DNA of 14,338 nucleotides from CAIWHR01 sp039915505 (GTDB lineage Bacteria; Pseudomonadota; Gammaproteobacteria; Burkholderiales; Casimicrobiaceae): positions 1 through 14,338 of the forward strand of contig JBDSND010000019.1 of the NCBI GenBank assembly GCA_039915505.1. Direction: 5' to 3'. The position numbers were made by a program, and so were the translations under genes. Numbering within the stretch: the stretch's first letter is position 1; each line of letters starts with the position of its first letter. The notes beneath the pieces were generated by a model. That model worked only from the letters and a program-made list of their open reading frames with translations. It was not told where the DNA came from and searched no databases. This document shows, piece by piece, positions 1 through 6,265 of this stretch.

Positions 1-2
1 AT

Positions 3-533
3 TGCCAGTCCCTGGCGCAGGCTGTCAGCGCGGGCAACAAGACGTGGCGGGCCTATCTGAGCACAAATGCGCGCGGCGGTGCGAATCCGGTACATGCGCG
101 TGACCGCATCGGAAATGGTCCATGGCACAACGCCAAGGGTGCCGTCATCGCAACCAGCGTCGCCGATCTTCACAGCGACAATAACAAGATCAGCAAGGCA
201 AATGCTCTCGACGAAAAGGGCCAGCCGATAAAGGTGCGGGGCGATACGCCCGTCATGCATGACATCCTGACCGGTTCGGACAAGGACGGTCGTGCGTTTC
301 CTGCCAACATGGACCTAACGTGTGGAAACTGGACCAGCAGCGGCGCTGGTGTCGCCATGCTCGGACACGTTGATCGCGAGGGCAATCCTCCGGTGGCCGG
401 TTCCCAGAATGCGGCGGCTTACCTGGAGTTCGCCCATTCCTGGAATGCTGCCCACACATCCCGCGGCTGCACCCAGCCCGACCTCATCGCCACAGGTGGC
501 AATGGACTCCTCTATTGCTTCGCGGCCCAATAG
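3..533 (+). CDS. Endostatin-like (C-type-lectin-fold) secreted protein, 3' part
   Basis: This reading frame is open from the left edge to the TAG at 531-533, giving 176 visible residues; the start and any signal peptide lie outside the window. The order of motifs follows the endostatin domain of collagen XV/XVIII: a Cys followed by a helix and a KTWRAYLST strand (endostatin has FRAFLSS), then VHARDRIGNGPW, a VMHDILTGSDKDGR stretch (endostatin has VWHGSDPNGR), LTCGNWTS, and a C-terminal LLYCFAAQ. Four Cys (residue 1 of the fragment, LTCGN, RGCTQ, LYCF) sit where endostatin forms its two nested disulfides, which suggests an exported, disulfide-bonded domain. Bacterial relatives are usually annotated as lectin or hypothetical; the ligand is unknown. 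No neighbour points to a role, since the next genes are pseudogenes. The family-level call is reasonably sure, the function is not. Confidence 0.7.
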   Translation, partial: CQSLAQAVSAGNKTWRAYLSTNARGGANPVHARDRIGNGPWHNAKGAVIATSVADLHSDNNKISKANALDEKGQPIKVRGDTPVMHDILTGSDKDGRAFPANMDLTCGNWTSSGAGVAMLGHVDREGNPPVAGSQNAAAYLEFAHSWNAAHTSRGCTQPDLIATGGNGLLYCFAAQ

Positions 534-617
534 CGCATTGGATCCACCGGGTGGCCGAAAGCTGCTCATCAAAGCCGCTTTTAGACCGCTCGGCGCAGTC
601 GCGCATTAATCTGATTC

Positions 618-639
618 CTTGAACGTCTGCTTGTTCAAG
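618..639. other. Stem-loop downstream of the endostatin-like gene
   Basis: CTTGAAC (618-624) and GTTCAAG (633-639) are perfect 7-bp inverted arms around an 8-nt loop, 85 nt past the stop at 533. No T-run follows on either strand, so a rho-independent terminator is not demonstrated. It could equally belong to the leader of the recombinase remnant that follows. The rest of 534-782 holds no gene that I can support. Confidence 0.35.
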
Positions 640-782
640 AGCGACCGTCGGGATAAGGTCGGGGGGCTAGCCGCTCGCGCGGTAAGGGAGTTCCGGGCCG
701 GCGTTGGCGCGTAGCTTGGATCGAGTATCTGTTTATGTCGAGGAACAGGCAATCCGCCTCGTTCTTTTACAGGAGCAGAGCT

Positions 783-1063
783 ATGACCCATCGACCCAGG
801 CCGTCACGCCGTTACGCCAGCGCATACTCGACGACATGCGCATGCGCAAGCGGTGCGCTAAGACGCAGATCCGTGCTGTTCGACCGTTGGCCATCTTTCT
901 CGAGCACTCGCCCGACACCGCTACCGTCGAGGACTTGAGGCGCTTCCAGTTGCACTTGGTCGATCGCGGCACCTCGCCGATCACACTCAACGCGACCATT
1001 ACCGGTTTGAACTTCTTCTTCGACCTCACGCTCGACCGTGGCGAGTTGGTGGCGGCCTCGTGA
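783..1063 (+). pseudogene. IS91-associated tyrosine recombinase, N-terminal fragment, frameshifted
   Basis: The frame VTPLRQRILDDMRMRK...SPDTATVEDLRRFQLHLVDRGTSPITLNATITGLNFFFDLTLDR is the SAM-like core-binding domain of the XerC/D-type recombinases that accompany IS91-family transposases. A good ribosome site (AGGAG, 771-775) precedes ATG 783, but that ATG is in the wrong frame. Adding one base to the C-run after ATGAC restores MTPSTQAVTPLRQR, so a one-base deletion just after the start appears to have killed the gene. Compared with remembered family members, about three residues are missing where KTQ runs straight into IRAVR. The similarity stops near 1056 and the frame ends at 1063. The whole catalytic domain with its R-H-R-Y residues is absent, so this cannot be an active recombinase. 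A longer in-frame TTG start at 704 exists but has no ribosome site and no family support. Confidence 0.75.
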
Positions 1064-1606
1064 TCCTCGGCGAGAAAATGCTCGATCGCCTCACGCGAGC
1101 TCGGCGCCCGCACAGGGTGGCGTGGCGCAGCTGACGGTTCAGGAATAGATCGTAGGCCGTCCTGTCGCCCACCACCACCCTGAGCCCGGCTCGATCGACG
1201 TCACCGACTGTCCGCAGCGGCGGGCCGGAGCGAACCATGCAAGTGCCCTCGATGAGCACGTACGCGTCGGTGAAGGCGAGGTCGACCGCGTGCTCGGGAT
1301 CGATCGCGAGGAAGGCTACATCCCGGGCGTGTGCCCGGACCGCTTCGGCGAGTTTCCCAGCAGTGTCGTAGGTCACGAAAGCGACTTCGGCGCCGAGTTG
1401 TTTTCCGAGTTCGCGGCCAAGCGGTTACCCAGAACGGCGTCGCGAACCGCATGGATCCAGCATGGTAGTTCGATGCCTTGCAACGCCCCGTTCGCGTGCC
1501 GGATCGCGATCACGGGGTTGCCGAGGTTGATCCCCACCTGGACGATGCCGTTCGCGCAAATCTCCCGAGCGACAGCGTTCGAGTCGTGGGTCGTGCTGCC
1601 GCTCAT
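1064..1606 (-). pseudogene. Degraded ABC transporter substrate-binding protein (SBP_bac_3-like)
   Basis: Reading leftward from ATG 1606 (ribosome site GAAAGGA, about 5 nt upstream), three frames together give one periplasmic-binding-protein-like sequence. The first holds GIVQVGINLGNPVIAIR and GALQGI. The second holds LGKQLGAEVAFVTYDTAGK, DVAFLAIDPEHAVDLAFT, LIEGTCMVRSGPPLRTV and DRAGLRVVVGDRTAYDLFL. The third holds VRAPSSREAIEHFLAE. This order matches amino-acid-type (family 3) solute-binding proteins. Between the first and second frames, roughly 45-50 nt look inserted around 1425-1475, with a frame change. Between the second and third, restoring a single G near 1113 mends the frame (CTGTGC to CTGGTGC). 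The C-terminal third is missing: similarity ends near 1070, where the recombinase fragment begins. No signal peptide is visible at the N-terminus. It is surely a pseudogene; the substrate is unknown. Confidence 0.75.
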
Positions 1607-1688
1607 GGAAATCCTTTCGCTGCCGGGCTACGCATCGACGGCCCGTTTGCCGGGGTTGCCGACAGGCGAGGCGCGCGCTGTCCGGGAC

Positions 1689-1724
1689 AAAAGTAAAACC
1701 CCCTGGCATGTGGAGTACCCAGGG
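1689..1724 (-). terminator. Hairpin with T-rich tail, terminator or attenuator candidate
   Basis: On the - strand CCCTGG, a 12-nt loop and CCAGGG (arms 1719-1724 and 1701-1706 in + coordinates) are followed by GGGGTTTTACTTTT. A GC stem followed by T-rich sequence is the rho-independent terminator pattern. It lies about 90 nt upstream of the start of the substrate-binding pseudogene, so it could be the end of a lost upstream gene or a leader attenuator. No fold energy was calculated. Confidence 0.45.
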
Positions 1725-1744
1725 CCCTTCGTCCGACGTCCGTC

Positions 1745-1760
1745 GTAGGGAAAGTCCTAC
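1745..1760. promoter_or_regulatory. Inverted repeat GTAGG-N6-CCTAC, possible operator
   Basis: GTAGG (1745-1749) and CCTAC (1756-1760) are perfect arms separated by GAAAGT, a size typical of a dimeric regulator site. It lies just upstream, in - strand sense, of the hairpin at 1701-1724, so both may belong to one regulatory leader for the dead substrate-binding gene. The regulator cannot be named from the sequence. Confidence 0.35.
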
Positions 1761-1809
1761 ACTCGCCGGTAAGCCGCGCTGGGTATGGATCTCCAGGCAT
1801 GCGGTAAAG

Positions 1810-1858
1810 TTTTGCACAGGCTATTTTCCACAGAACCTGTGGATGGTTGTGTGCATAA
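1810..1858. promoter_or_regulatory. Cluster of DnaA-box-like 9-mers
   Basis: Four 9-mers within 49 bp resemble the DnaA box TTATNCACA. TTTTGCACA (1810-1818) and TTTTCCACA (1824-1832) each have one mismatch on the + strand. TGTGGATGG (1838-1846) has two mismatches on the - strand. TGTGCATAA (1850-1858) matches perfectly on the - strand. The middle two form a dyad, TCCACAG-AAC-CTGTGGA (1827-1843). AT-rich DNA follows to the right (about 1860-1970). Neither dnaA nor another replication gene is in the window, so this may be a DnaA-binding or titration site, a relic of a plasmid or chromosomal origin, or chance. Confidence 0.4.
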
Positions 1859-1878
1859 CGTCTTTATCAGGGTCAAAT

Positions 1879-1910
1879 ATCCCAATTGCCACCGGCACTT
1901 AGCTTGGGAT
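1879..1910. other. 7-bp inverted repeat ATCCCAA / TTGGGAT
   Basis: ATCCCAA (1879-1885) and TTGGGAT (1904-1910) are perfect arms around an 18-nt loop, directly followed by the 8-bp palindrome GATGCATC (1911-1918). They lie between the DnaA-like boxes and the most AT-rich stretch. A protein-binding dyad or a weak hairpin is possible; no function can be assigned. Confidence 0.25.
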
Positions 1911-2137
1911 GATGCATCCATGGTCACTAGAAAAATACATATAATCAATGGCTTGAGACTATAAATGTGGGTTACGTTGATGTATCGGAGATCGCCGCCG
2001 GGACAGTGTGGATGGCGAGCGCGGGCCGTGTGCGTTCAGGACAAACCGGAAGCGCGGATGCTCGGAGTTGCGGCCGTGTCTCTCGGCAGCCCAACTGTAT
2101 GAACGTGGGCCGATCGATCCTGCGGGACTGGAGCCGG

Positions 2138-2151
2138 CATGCCGCGGCATG
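2138..2151. other. 14-bp perfect palindrome upstream of the sulfurtransferase
   Basis: CATGCCGCGGCATG is its own reverse complement and lies 67 nt upstream of ATG 2219. It could be an operator or a short cruciform. GC-rich DNA yields such sites by chance, and no second copy was noticed in the window. Confidence 0.25.
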
Positions 2152-2218
2152 GCATCATTGTCGATGAGGCATGCGGCGCAAGCGGCGCGCGCTCATTCGG
2201 TTGGGCCAAGGAATGCCG

Positions 2219-3088
2219 ATGACAACCCACCCCCTAGTCGACGTCGCCACCGTGCAGCAGCACCTCGAGGATCCGCAGTGGTTGGTGGTTGACATTCGCC
2301 ACGACCTCGCCGACCCGGGTTACGGAGACCGGGCCTACACCGGCGGCCATGTGCCGGGGGCTTACTTCCTGCATCTCGATCGTGATCTCTCCGGGCCGCG
2401 GCACAGTGCTGACGGCCGCTTCCGCGGTCGCCATCCCTTGCCCGAGCGGGAGGCCTTCGCCGATCGGCTTGCACGCGTTGGCGTCGCGCCGCACACCATG
2501 CTCGTGGCCTACGATGATGCCGACGCAATGTACGCGGCGCGGCTGTGGTGGCTCGCACGCTGGATAGGCCATGCGCAAGTCGCCGTGCTGGACGGAGGTC
2601 TGCGGGCCTGGCGTGAAGCCGGTTACGCACTTTCCACGACACCACCTTCGCCTCGGACGCCCCGGACCTTGCCGCCACGTCCGCCCCTGGTCGAAACCGT
2701 CACCGCCGATGAACTCGCGGGTGACCTTGCCAGCGGTCGTTGGCGGATCGTCGACGCGCGCGCGGCCGAGCGCTATCGCGGCGATGTCGAGCCGCTCGAC
2801 GCCAAGGCGGGACACATTCCCGGGGCGCGCAACCGGCCGTTTCGGCTCAACGTGCACGACGACGGCCGTTTTCGAAGCCCCGATGAGTTGCGGCTGGGTT
2901 TCGCCGATACGCTCGGCGACACACCACCCGACCAGGTCGTGCACCAGTGCGGATCGGGTGTGACGGCCTGCCACAACCTGCTCGCAATGACCGTCGCGGG
3001 AATGCCCGGCGCGCGGCTCTACCCGGGCTCCTGGAGCGAATGGTCGGCCGATCCCGCGCGGCCCGTCGCGACCGGCGCTACGCCCTGA
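2219..3088 (+). CDS. Thiosulfate/3-mercaptopyruvate sulfurtransferase (rhodanese, two-domain)
   Basis: The 289-residue protein has the tandem rhodanese layout and usual length of the SseA/TST family. The N-terminal domain (about 8-130) opens with WLVVDIRHDL and has GGHVPGA, and carries Asp-rich YDDADAMYAARLWW (about 97-112) where an active site would be, so it is the usual non-catalytic half. The C-terminal domain (about 155-280) has WRIVDARAAERY, AGHIPGARN and the active loop CGSGVTA with Cys244 as the persulfide-forming nucleophile. CGSGVT is the loop typical of mercaptopyruvate sulfurtransferases; classical rhodaneses have CRKGVT. It should move sulfane sulfur from 3-mercaptopyruvate or thiosulfate to cyanide or a thiol, in the cytoplasm, as no signal peptide is seen. 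ATG 2219 is chosen because AAGGA (2208-2212) sits 6 nt before it; ATG 2213 lies almost on the ribosome site. It appears monocistronic. Confidence 0.92.
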   Translation: MTTHPLVDVATVQQHLEDPQWLVVDIRHDLADPGYGDRAYTGGHVPGAYFLHLDRDLSGPRHSADGRFRGRHPLPEREAFADRLARVGVAPHTMLVAYDDADAMYAARLWWLARWIGHAQVAVLDGGLRAWREAGYALSTTPPSPRTPRTLPPRPPLVETVTADELAGDLASGRWRIVDARAAERYRGDVEPLDAKAGHIPGARNRPFRLNVHDDGRFRSPDELRLGFADTLGDTPPDQVVHQCGSGVTACHNLLAMTVAGMPGARLYPGSWSEWSADPARPVATGATP

Positions 3089-3247
3089 TCGCTCACGGCC
3101 GCCGCGGCGCCGACCACCCACGCGCGGGTCTTTCAGGGAGAAGCTCTGGACGGCGATTGGGTGCAGTGCGAAGTCCGCGGACGCGGAAGCGGCTGTCAGC
3201 CCGGCAACGCACTCCCGTAGAATGCGACGGCACCACCTTCGTACCGC

Positions 3248-3961
3248 ATGAGCCATTCAACCGAATCCGAGCCTGCCGAGCGGCCTCGCGTCGCACCCGC
3301 CGTCGCGCAGCCGCCGGCGCCAACACCGGTGACAGCAGCGGTGACAACACCGGTGACAGCAACGGGCCTGCCCATCGATCGACTCGCCCTGGAGCGCGCG
3401 TTCCTGCAAGGCCTCGGCGTTGCCGACCTGCATCTGCCGGACGGACTCACGGTCGAGTTGATGCGGACGATGGGCGCGTTGCTGCGCGAAACCACCCAGG
3501 GCACGATCGAGCTCCTGCGGGTGCGCGCGGAGGCGAAGAGCAGCCTGCACGCCGACATGACCATCATCGGCTTTGCCGCGGTGAATCCGCTGAAGGCGGC
3601 GTGGGATGCCGATGTGGCACTCGAGCACCTGCTCGCACCCCAGCGCAATGACATGCTCGACCCCGTGCGGGCAGTCAAGGATGCCTACGACGACTTGCGG
3701 CTCCACGATCGGGGTCTCGCCCAGGCCATCCATGCCGCCGTGAGCGGCTTGCTGACGCGCTTTGCCCCCGCGGAGTTGGAGAAGCAGGCCGGCGAGGGCA
3801 GCGCTCTTGGGCAACTCGTGCCTGGGAGTCGCAAGGCGCGGCTGTGGGACACGCTGCTGGAACGCTACGAGGATTTTTCCATCGAGGCCAAACAGGACTT
3901 CTGGTCGGTGTTCGAGCAGGAGTTTCGCCGCGCTTACGTGGCGGGCCAGCAGAAGACCTGA
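3248..3961 (+). CDS. TagH C-terminal-domain protein lacking an FHA domain
   Basis: This 237-residue protein aligns end to end with the last ~195 residues of the FHA/TagH protein at 6604-8289. Shared blocks include GVADLHLPDGLTVELM against GVAQLRVPDGLTPEFM, NPLK, the DAYDDLR against DAHDSLR helix, SRKARLWD against TRKASLWD, and FEQEFRRAY against FGREFLRAY. That region is the conserved C-terminal domain of type VI secretion-associated FHA proteins. Its own N-terminus (about 1-40) is only a short Pro/Thr/Ala tail, encoded partly by two copies of AACACCGGTGACAGCA (3322-3337 and from 3345). There is no phosphothreonine-reading FHA domain, so it may pair with or compete against the full-length protein. 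No strong ribosome site precedes ATG 3248; TAGAAT (3218-3223) could be a -10 element in the 159-bp gap. It converges on the SulP gene, 78 bp away. The family is sure; the function is inferred. Confidence 0.8.
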   Translation: MSHSTESEPAERPRVAPAVAQPPAPTPVTAAVTTPVTATGLPIDRLALERAFLQGLGVADLHLPDGLTVELMRTMGALLRETTQGTIELLRVRAEAKSSLHADMTIIGFAAVNPLKAAWDADVALEHLLAPQRNDMLDPVRAVKDAYDDLRLHDRGLAQAIHAAVSGLLTRFAPAELEKQAGEGSALGQLVPGSRKARLWDTLLERYEDFSIEAKQDFWSVFEQEFRRAYVAGQQKT

Positions 3962-4039
3962 GCCACCCCCCGGCCCGCCGCCCGCGCGGCCCGGCGTTCT
4001 GGCGCGTATCGCGAAGCCGCTGCAATCACCCCGCCTGAG

Positions 4040-6265
4040 TTACTCCACCGCGTCGCTCGCCTCGCGCAGTACCCCGGCCGTCAGTCGGAGCAGGGTCGCG
4101 ACGTGCGCCAGCATGTTGAGCAACAGTTGCTCGCCAAGGTCGCGATCGATCCTGCGGATCGTGTCGAGGTTCTTGCGCGACAGGCTGTAAGTCAGGCATT
4201 CCTCTTCGCTCACACCCGTGCCGGTCCATGTGCCATTGGTGAGCATCGCCGTCTCGCCGAACATCACCCCCGGGGCCAGCGTCAGCACACGGCGCCGTCG
4301 CTGCGGATCGATGGGGTCCTCGGCCATGATCGTCACGGCACCGCGCGCCAGAAGATAGAGCCGGTCGGCCGGATCCCCTTCCTTGAAGAGGGTGCTACGC
4401 GCCGGAAAGAGCTGCCGGTCGAGATAGGGCTTCATGCGCTCGAGCTGTACCTCGGTGAGTTGCGCCATCAGCGCGAATTCGGAGAGCCGTAGCTCGCGGT
4501 GCGTGTCCTCGATGTGGGCACCCGCCAGGATCTGCCGCTCGGCCCATTCGAGCGCGCGATCGGTGTCGGCGAACCAGTCGGGGTGATGCTTCTGCGTAAA
4601 GGCGCCGGCGGCGAGCAATGCCCGTCCGAGGGGGTTGTTGACACTGATGTGCGCGAGCAGCAAACGGACGTCCATCTGCCGCAGCCTGTGGGACAGCCGG
4701 TCGAGCATCAACGCGCCGGAAGCGTCGATCATCGTGACCCGCCGCAGGTCGAGAATGACGTAGGTGGCGCCTTCAGCGTGCTTGAGCACCTCCGCGGCGA
4801 GACGGTCGACTGTGCCGAAGAAGATCGCGCCATCGAGGTCCATGATGCGGGTGCGCTGGCCCTCGGCCCGCAGCACGCTCGCCGGCACAGTGGGGTACAT
4901 CCGCCGCGAGGCCCGATTGACGCCGGAGCTCACCGCGCGCACCAGCGAGCGGTTCATGGCGCCTACGAAGAGCGCCATCGCGAGCACCAGGCCGGTGATC
5001 ACCGCCGCTACGAAATCGATCACGGTGACGCTCGCGACAATGGCGACCACCAACAGGTTGAGCCACAGCTCCGCGTCGTATTGGCGACGACGGGCACGCT
5101 GGAACGTGGCGCCCGCCCAGCGGTCGATAAGCCCGAAGGCGAGGACCACCATGATCCCCGAAAGCACGGCGAGGGGAATGAGGCGTAGCAGCCCCTGGCC
5201 GTAGACCAGCAGGCCGATGAGCGTCGCCGTCGTGGCGACGCTGCCGAGGAGCTTCTGCAAGCCGGCGCGATGCGGAACCAGGGAATGGTGCGACGAGTAG
5301 GCGAGCGGTACGCCGCCAAAGCAGCCGGAGACGATGTTACCTACGCCGAGCGACATCAGCAGCCGGTTGGGCTGGTGCGTGGTATCCAGCGGCCCGTCGG
5401 CTTCACCGACTGCGGCGACTAGGCTGTCCAGCGAACCCACCACGGCGATGGCGGCCGCGGAAACGAGGAGCGTGGAAGCATGTCCCGCGACCAGCGCGAC
5501 GCCTTTCTCGACCAGCAGTGCGAGGGAATCGGGCAACGGAATCTCGGCGTGCGGTAGCACCGGCACGTGCGGGCCGGTATCCGCGCCGAGCACACGCACC
5601 AGCACGACGGCGAGCGCCGTACCCATCACCACGCCGAAGAGCTTCGCTGGCGCTTTGGGCCAGCGGGCGTGCACGAACACCACCACCACGATGGTGAGTA
5701 CCGCGAGCAGCAACGTCGAAGGGTTGATCCAGCCATGATCGCCTGCCACGCCATGAGCGGCACCCGCATGCATGCCCATCATGTCGGGTATCTCGTACAC
5801 GATCAGCTTGACCGCAAGACCGGTCATGAGCCCGGCCACGACGGGGTACGGCACGAAACGCGCGAGATTGCCGAGGCGCAATACCCCGAACAGGAGTTGG
5901 ATGGTTCCCGCCAGCACCAGGCACAGCGCGGCGAGGGCGACCACCTCGGCAGCGGTGGCATGCTCCTCGAGGAGTCGCAGGATGAAGCCCGCGAATACGA
6001 ACACCGTCGAGGCGCGGGGAATCTCGTTGGGCAGCAGGGGTGCGCCGAGCACGAGGGCCGTCACGTTGCCGAATACGGCAGCCGCAAATGCGGCGCGCAT
6101 CGCTGCGTTCACCGCCGCCGTCTCGCTGATCGGTCCGAAGGCGAGCAGGCCCAGCGGCAGCATCAGGGCGAGAAGCACGAACGCCGAAGTGACGCCATTG
6201 GCGATTTCGCGCAGCGCCTCGCCGAGGGAGAAGGGGGGCGGTGCATCCACTGCGTGCTCGGACAT
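4040..6265 (-). CDS. SulP-family anion transporter with STAS and cNMP-binding-like domains
   Basis: The 741-residue product is a SulP/SLC26 inner-membrane anion transporter. About 10-14 hydrophobic segments fill residues ~20-435, with SulP-like NEIPRASTVFVF and RFVPYPVVAGLMTG early on. A cytoplasmic STAS domain (~468-575) has VILDLRRVTMIDASGALML, including the DxSG loop. A cyclic-nucleotide-binding-like domain (~600-715) has LFKEGDPADRLYLLARG and FGETAML. In that domain the phosphate cassette runs GETAMLTNGTWTGTG, without the Arg that normally contacts the cyclic phosphate, so it may have lost nucleotide binding. The substrate (sulfate, bicarbonate or another anion) cannot be told. An in-frame GTG at 6370 would add 35 residues, but they lack hydrophobic or family character. 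ATG 6265 has GGGAA close upstream and starts right before the family's N-terminal region. It is transcribed away from the TagH gene, with repeats between them. Confidence 0.88.
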   Translation of the reverse strand: MSEHAVDAPPPFSLGEALREIANGVTSAFVLLALMLPLGLLAFGPISETAAVNAAMRAAFAAAVFGNVTALVLGAPLLPNEIPRASTVFVFAGFILRLLEEHATAAEVVALAALCLVLAGTIQLLFGVLRLGNLARFVPYPVVAGLMTGLAVKLIVYEIPDMMGMHAGAAHGVAGDHGWINPSTLLLAVLTIVVVVFVHARWPKAPAKLFGVVMGTALAVVLVRVLGADTGPHVPVLPHAEIPLPDSLALLVEKGVALVAGHASTLLVSAAAIAVVGSLDSLVAAVGEADGPLDTTHQPNRLLMSLGVGNIVSGCFGGVPLAYSSHHSLVPHRAGLQKLLGSVATTATLIGLLVYGQGLLRLIPLAVLSGIMVVLAFGLIDRWAGATFQRARRRQYDAELWLNLLVVAIVASVTVIDFVAAVITGLVLAMALFVGAMNRSLVRAVSSGVNRASRRMYPTVPASVLRAEGQRTRIMDLDGAIFFGTVDRLAAEVLKHAEGATYVILDLRRVTMIDASGALMLDRLSHRLRQMDVRLLLAHISVNNPLGRALLAAGAFTQKHHPDWFADTDRALEWAERQILAGAHIEDTHRELRLSEFALMAQLTEVQLERMKPYLDRQLFPARSTLFKEGDPADRLYLLARGAVTIMAEDPIDPQRRRRVLTLAPGVMFGETAMLTNGTWTGTGVSEEECLTYSLSRKNLDTIRRIDRDLGEQLLLNMLAHVATLLRLTAGVLREASDAVE

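Larger units (their letters stand above)
1607..2218. other. 612-bp non-coding region with several regulatory-looking elements
   Basis: No reading frame here has family similarity, a ribosome site or convincing codon use. From left to right it holds the short leader of the substrate-binding pseudogene (1607-1688, - strand), a hairpin with a T-rich tail (- strand), a 5-bp-arm operator-like dyad, a cluster of DnaA-box-like 9-mers, a 7-bp-arm dyad (1879-1910), and an AT-rich stretch with TATAAT at 1940-1945. A 14-bp palindrome (2138-2151) and the ribosome site of the sulfurtransferase (AAGGA, 2208-2212) follow. Base composition falls clearly below that of the neighbouring genes between about 1860 and 1970. 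Confidence 0.6.

Noticed and set aside
704..782. True N-terminus of the recombinase from TTG 704
   Set aside because: There is no ribosome site and no family similarity in these residues; the ribosome site at 771-775 points to ATG 783, which is frameshifted.
1959..2292. Short frames on both strands before the sulfurtransferase
   Set aside because: No ribosome site, no motif, and overlap with the supported start at 2219.
2234..3256. - strand open frame opposite the sulfurtransferase
   Set aside because: The + strand protein has the CGSGVTA active loop and a ribosome site; the opposite frame has no recognised motif.
3962..4039. Terminator between the FHA-less TagH protein gene and the SulP gene
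   Set aside because: The GC-rich sequence allows only short stems (about 5 bp) and no T-run follows, so it cannot be supported.
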